Below are positions 6,255-9,652 of a stretch of 9,652 nt of DNA, piece after piece. The DNA lies in assembly GCA_023246535.1 (NCBI GenBank), contig JAHFIF010000038.1:1-9652 (forward strand). Reading direction: 5' to 3'. Made by a program: the position numbers and the translations under genes. Position 1 is the stretch's first letter. Each line of letters starts with the position of its first letter. Source of the DNA: a bacterium (GTDB lineage: Bacteria > Patescibacteriota > Patescibacteriia > CAIQCM01). The notes beneath the pieces are model-generated. The model did no database searches. It was not told where the DNA came from and was given only the letters and a program-made list of their open reading frames with translations.

Positions 6255-6321
6255 GGATTAGCGATTGGGAATTAGGGATTAGCGACGGTAACCCCTAACT
6301 CCTAACCCCTAACTCCTCGTT
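6252..6321 (+). repeat. Degenerate heptanucleotide array with internal inversion (TTAGGG-like)
   Basis: Ten consecutive 7-base units fill the gap, beginning with the TAG stop of the LigB-like gene. The first five (6252-6286) are of the type TAGGGAT or TAGCGAT. The sixth, GGTAACC (6287-6293), is itself a palindrome. The next three (6294-6314) are CCTAACT or CCTAACC, i.e. TTAGG-type units on the other strand, and the last is degenerate. Segment 6272-6282 can pair with 6295-6305 (nine Watson-Crick pairs, one G-T, one mismatch) around a 12-base loop, and weaker pairing continues outward. The array ends one base before the GTG start of priA. Its layout parallels that of the array at 5391-5460. Confidence 0.8.
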
Positions 6322-6322
6322 C

Positions 6323-8140
6323 GTGATCGCTAAAATCGTTCCCGCCGTCCGCCTTCCGGTTAAAGCCGGCGAAGCGTACGACTACATGATCCCTGAAAAT
6401 TTAGCCCCCGCCGTCCGGCGGGGGTCTGTTGTTGTCATACCTTTCGCCGGGCGCAAGATCGGCGGTTTGGTGCTCGCGGTTTCCGAAACGTCAACGCATG
6501 GCAAACCGCTTAAAGCGATCCTTGGGATCGCGAACGGACTTTCGCCGCTGCCGGATTATGTTGTCGATCTTTGGACGAAGCTATCGCGCATTTTCGCCAG
6601 CACCTTGCCGCGGTTTGTTTACACGGCGCTGCCCGCGATCCCGAGCCGGGCGATCGTTGGCGGCTTTCTCGTTCCGCCATCCGTTTTTCCCAAGCCGGCG
6701 CGTGGATCGGCGGAAAAGAAATTCTTTTTCGCCAATTCGTCTCTTGAAACTTTGAAGATCGTTAAAGACGCGGTCGCGTCCGCCGGCGAACGGCAGACCC
6801 TCATCCTTGTTCCGACGGTCGATGAAACCGCGGCCTGGGCCAAGGCGCTCGGCAACGCGGCGGTGTGCCACTCGTCGCTTGCGACCGGCGCCAAATACAG
6901 CTTGGCCTGTGCGGCGGCGGCGAAGACCGCCAAAATATTCATCAGCACGAAGATCGGCGCTTTTCTGCCTTTCAGCGACCTTGGCGCCATTGTCATTGTG
7001 AACGCCGGCTCATCGAGCCATTTGCAAGAAGACCAAGATCCGCGCTTTGACGCCCGCGTCATCGCCGAGGAATTGGCGGCCGCGACCGGAGCCGCGCTCA
7101 CGGCGATCGATCCAATGCCGCCGCTGGGGATGACGCCGGACGGTTCGGAAGGCCGCTGGCAATTTGCCAACGCGCCGGCGCCGCATGAAACGATCATTCA
7201 CGATTTGCATGACGCGGCCCGGGCGGCCAAGGCCCGTGTGCTGGTTTGCGACGCGCTGGAAACGGCGATCGACGAAACGGTGAGCGCCGGCGGACGCGCG
7301 TTGATCGTTCTGAACCGCCGCGGCGTTTCCACCGCCTATGTTTGCCGCGACTGCGGCGCCATGGTCAACTGCGGCGCCTGCGGCACGGCGCTCATCGTGC
7401 ATCAAGACCGGATGTCTTGCCCGTCGTGCGACCGGCTCTATCCCCTGCCGGACAATTGCCCCAAGTGCAACGGGCTTGATCTTAAAGCGATCGGTTCGGG
7501 GAGCAAAACGCTTTTTGAGGCGCTAAAAAAACGGCACCCGCTGAGCGCGATCGCGCATGTCGACCGCGATTCATGGCAAACGAATTTGGACGCGGCGCAG
7601 ATCGTCGTCGGCACGACCGCGGTCTTTGCTTCGCTGCCGCCGACGCATCTCCAGTTCGATCTCGTCGCTGACGCGCTCATGGGCGCCGGCCAGATGAAAT
7701 CGGGAATTTGGGCGACGGAAAGCGCCGCCCGCGTCGCGCGCACGCTGGCTTCGTATCTTGCGCCCGGCGGACAGCTGCATATCCAAACCTTTGATCGCGC
7801 CGCGCCGGCGCTCGCCGCGCTCGCCGACCCGTCCGGCTTCATTGCCAAAGAACTTGAGGAGCGCGCCGCTTTCGGCTACCCGCCGTCCGGGGAGCTCGTC
7901 ATTGTTTACGGCGCCGGCGACGACGAGGAAACGGTTTGGAAGCAAACTGCCGGTTTCGTCGCAACCGTAAACAGCCATTTGCCGTTGGTCAAATGCCAAA
8001 CCCCAACCTGGTCCCGGCCGAAAAAATTCCGCGGAAAATTTCGGTTGACCTTGGCGATCAAGGTCCCCCATGGCCAAAATCCCCATGATTTAGTACAATA
8101 TTTGCCAACGGGATTTTTCGCTGAAGTAAGAAAAATATGA
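6323..8140 (+). CDS. priA: PriA-like primosomal protein (N'), helicase motifs lost
   Basis: PriA recognises stalled replication forks and reloads the replisome. This 605-residue homologue is shorter than E. coli PriA (732). The N-terminal DNA-binding domain is clear (about 1-100, including YDYMIPENL and VRRGSVVVIPFAGRKIGG). The zinc-binding region is intact, with eight cysteines in four CxxC pairs (C341/344, 350/353, 366/369, 379/382), after LNRRG. The C-terminal domain is present (KELEERAAFGYPPSGELVIV onward). The ATPase motifs are not: the Walker A position (about 134-142) reads FFFANSSLE instead of a GxxGxGKT loop, the DEEH position reads NAGS (227-230), and the VAGRAGR position reads ARVARTL (469-475). 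It probably acts as a DNA-binding or scaffolding factor without helicase activity, as proposed for actinobacterial PriA. GTG is the only usable start after the upstream in-frame TAA at 6296. No Shine-Dalgarno is present. It is first in priA-def-fmt. Confidence 0.85.
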   Translation: MIAKIVPAVRLPVKAGEAYDYMIPENLAPAVRRGSVVVIPFAGRKIGGLVLAVSETSTHGKPLKAILGIANGLSPLPDYVVDLWTKLSRIFASTLPRFVYTALPAIPSRAIVGGFLVPPSVFPKPARGSAEKKFFFANSSLETLKIVKDAVASAGERQTLILVPTVDETAAWAKALGNAAVCHSSLATGAKYSLACAAAAKTAKIFISTKIGAFLPFSDLGAIVIVNAGSSSHLQEDQDPRFDARVIAEELAAATGAALTAIDPMPPLGMTPDGSEGRWQFANAPAPHETIIHDLHDAARAAKARVLVCDALETAIDETVSAGGRALIVLNRRGVSTAYVCRDCGAMVNCGACGTALIVHQDRMSCPSCDRLYPLPDNCPKCNGLDLKAIGSGSKTLFEALKKRHPLSAIAHVDRDSWQTNLDAAQIVVGTTAVFASLPPTHLQFDLVADALMGAGQMKSGIWATESAARVARTLASYLAPGGQLHIQTFDRAAPALAALADPSGFIAKELEERAAFGYPPSGELVIVYGAGDDEETVWKQTAGFVATVNSHLPLVKCQTPTWSRPKKFRGKFRLTLAIKVPHGQNPHDLVQYLPTGFFAEVRKI

Positions 8141-8613
8141 TCTACAAAATCGTTAAAGAACCCGAAAAAGTGTTGCGCGGCAAGGCTCAGCCGCTTAAAC
8201 CGGAAGATCTTAATACCCCGGCGCTTTTGAAATTGGTCAAAGACATGGTGCATACGATGTATGACGCCAAGGGCGTTGGTTTGGCCGCGCCGCAGATCGG
8301 TTTGGACCAGCAGATCATCATCGTCGCGCCGCCCAACGAGGAGCCGATGGCGATCATCAATCCGGTGATCGTCAAACGTTCGCTCTCAACCAATCCTTCG
8401 GAAGAAGGCTGTTTGTCCGTGCCGGGCACTTGGGGTTTTGTGCGCCGCGCCAATTCGCTGACCGTCAAAGGCCTGACGCCCGAGGGCAAGCCGTTCAAGA
8501 TGAATGCCAAGGGTTTTACCGCCACCATTTTTCAACACGAGTGCGACCACCTAAACGGCGTCCTCTTCATCGACAAGGCAAAGAACATCACGAAACTGGG
8601 CGTGGTCCGATAA
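8137..8613 (+). CDS. def: Peptide deformylase
   Basis: Peptide deformylase removes the formyl group from the N-terminal methionine of new proteins at the ribosome, using Fe2+ or a similar metal. All three family motifs are present: GVGLAAPQ (46-53), EGCLS (90-94) with metal ligand C92, and HECDH (134-138) with ligands H134 and H138 and catalytic E135. At 158 residues it is complete and a typical length. The ATG overlaps the priA stop (ATGA, four bases shared), so the two are almost certainly translated from one mRNA with coupling. A purine-rich stretch precedes the ATG but no true Shine-Dalgarno. fmt follows after six bases. Confidence 0.97.
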   Translation: MIYKIVKEPEKVLRGKAQPLKPEDLNTPALLKLVKDMVHTMYDAKGVGLAAPQIGLDQQIIIVAPPNEEPMAIINPVIVKRSLSTNPSEEGCLSVPGTWGFVRRANSLTVKGLTPEGKPFKMNAKGFTATIFQHECDHLNGVLFIDKAKNITKLGVVR

Positions 8614-8619
8614 ATTTTC

Positions 8620-9558
8620 ATGGCTCAACCGATTAGGACAATTTTCTTCGGCACGCCGGAGTTTGCCGTGCCGGTGCTTGAGGCGTTGCGGCACAACGCC
8701 CGTTTTCAAATGGTCGGCGTCGTGACGCAGCCCGACCGGCCGACCGGACGAAAAAAGATCATTACGCCGTCGCCGGTAAAAATGGCGGCGGAAAAAGCGG
8801 GCCTGCCGCTGCTGCAGCCGGAAAAATTAAAAGACGAAGCGATCGCCCAGATCGGCGCCATCGCGCCCGAGCTGGCGGTCGTGGTCGCTTACGGCAATTT
8901 GATCCCCAAGCGCTTGCTCGAGGCCTTGCCGCGCGGTTTCGTCAACATCCATCCGTCGCTTTTGCCCAAACATCGCGGCGCCTCGCCGCTAACGGCGACC
9001 ATTCTCGAAGGCGACCAAGAAACCGGCGTCTGCCTCATGGCGCTGGATGAAGGCATGGATCATGGCCCGGTCATCGCCTGCCGTCGAGCTCAGCTCGATA
9101 ACGGCGAAACGACCGAGTCGCTGCGCAAAAAGCTCACCCCGATCGGCGCCGACATGATCGGCAAAGAACTGGTTGAGTATCTCGATGGCAAGATCAAGGC
9201 CGTGCCGCAGGACCATGACCAGGCAACTTTTTGCAAGCAGATCGAATCCGAAGGCGCGCGCATCGACTGGCATAAACCGGTTTTAACGATCGACCGCTTG
9301 ATCCGCGCCATGCACGGCGTCACCCCGGCCTGGACGACGCTCGACGGCGTCACGCTGCTTGTTCATGCCGCAAAGATAGAAACAGCCCGTCCCAAAGAAG
9401 CTCCGGGAACGATCATAAATGTAAAAAAATATCCGGCCGCGGCTGGCGCGGACGGTTATTTGGTTTTGAATGAAATTCAACTCGCCGGCGGCAAAGCCAT
9501 GTCCGGCCAGGCGTTTTTAAACGGGCACAAGGATTTGATCGGGAAGAAGGTTGTTTAA
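8620..9558 (+). CDS. fmt: Methionyl-tRNA formyltransferase
   Basis: Fmt transfers a formyl group from 10-formyltetrahydrofolate to Met-tRNA(fMet), allowing initiation; Def later removes the same group. At 312 residues it is full length. The formyltransferase domain (about 1-200) opens with IFFGTPEFAVPVLEAL and carries the catalytic triad N109, H111 and D147 in NIHPSLLPKHRGASP and LDEGMDHGP, spaced as N106/H108/D144 in E. coli. The C-terminal, tRNA-contacting domain (about 205-312) contains the family signature IDWHKP ... IRAMHGVTPAWT. The ATG is six bases after the def stop, with no Shine-Dalgarno, so translation probably relies on coupling. It is the last gene of the apparent priA-def-fmt operon. 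I see no clear terminator in the bases after the stop. Confidence 0.97.
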   Translation: MAQPIRTIFFGTPEFAVPVLEALRHNARFQMVGVVTQPDRPTGRKKIITPSPVKMAAEKAGLPLLQPEKLKDEAIAQIGAIAPELAVVVAYGNLIPKRLLEALPRGFVNIHPSLLPKHRGASPLTATILEGDQETGVCLMALDEGMDHGPVIACRRAQLDNGETTESLRKKLTPIGADMIGKELVEYLDGKIKAVPQDHDQATFCKQIESEGARIDWHKPVLTIDRLIRAMHGVTPAWTTLDGVTLLVHAAKIETARPKEAPGTIINVKKYPAAAGADGYLVLNEIQLAGGKAMSGQAFLNGHKDLIGKKVV

Positions 9559-9579
9559 TTTGCGATTACAAGCTTAGGT

Positions 9580-9652
9580 TCAAAACGCATTCGGTTTCGG
9601 CGGGACCTTGCCACCAAATTTTTCCAAAAGGACAATTAACGACGCCCTCGAG
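9580..9652 (-). CDS. Possible C-terminal end of a leftward gene (partial)
   Basis: On the minus strand one frame is open from the right edge to a TGA at 9582-9580, ending ...LLEKFGGKVPPKPNAF. Its codons (G or C in many third positions) resemble those of the neighbouring genes. A second minus-strand frame is also open, to a TAA at 9568-9566, and I cannot exclude it. The piece LLEKFGGKVP resembles a segment of endonuclease III, but the expected LPGVGRKTA does not follow, so I assign no function. If real, the gene converges on fmt with a gap of about 21 bases. Confidence 0.3.
   Translation of the reverse strand, partial: SRASLIVLLEKFGGKVPPKPNAF

Noticed and set aside
5391..6321. CRISPR array or insertion-sequence ends
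   Set aside because: The units are seven bases with no spacers, no cas or transposase gene is present, and there is no target-site duplication that I can see.
8094..8099. TACAAT near the end of priA as an internal promoter for def
   Set aside because: There is no -35 or TGn extension, it lies within coding sequence, and def overlaps priA by four bases, which points to co-transcription.

Overview
The window shows seven complete protein-coding genes of recognisable or partly recognisable type, two of them tightly coupled to each other, plus two unidentified small genes and two possible partial genes at the edges. The coding DNA is fairly GC-rich with strongly biased codons, while the gaps are short and AT-rich. 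TGA is used as a normal stop (730-1284 and priA), so the code is standard. Almost no gene has a clear Shine-Dalgarno sequence, several promoters sit directly against the start codon, the PriA homologue has lost its helicase motifs, and there is an exported lysozyme-like protein with repeats of a kind I associate with Patescibacteria (Candidate Phyla Radiation). A patescibacterial genome is my best inference; nothing here is a taxonomic marker.

Left edge (1-118): the first 33 bases read on the minus strand as the start of a gene (first residues MNILGVKIDVV), possibly a WecG/TagA/CpsF glycosyltransferase. It diverges from a rightward gene, and both directions have extended -10 promoters in the gap. 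Two genes of unknown function follow (119-649 and 730-1284). Both encode small, charged, helical proteins whose C-terminal halves look alike.

Heat-shock section (1281-4007): clpB encodes a complete ClpB disaggregase. It is preceded by a good promoter and a perfect CIRCE operator, so it should be repressed by HrcA. Seven bases after clpB comes an exported lytic-transglycosylase-like protein with four C-terminal repeats (4015-5388). Its perfect TATAAT overlaps the clpB stop codon and predicts a leaderless mRNA.

Right half (5389-9558): a stand-alone LigB-like metalloprotein (5460-6254) is flanked on both sides by short arrays of degenerate 7-base repeats, each containing an internal inversion. 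Then comes priA-def-fmt, a common bacterial gene order: a PriA-like protein without recognisable ATPase motifs, peptide deformylase overlapping it by four bases, and methionyl-tRNA formyltransferase six bases further on. Def and Fmt are the two ends of the N-formylmethionine cycle. A leftward gene may end just inside the right edge.

The most unusual things are the paired heptanucleotide arrays, the PriA that keeps its zinc and DNA-binding parts but not its motor motifs, and the recurring leaderless or SD-less expression signals.
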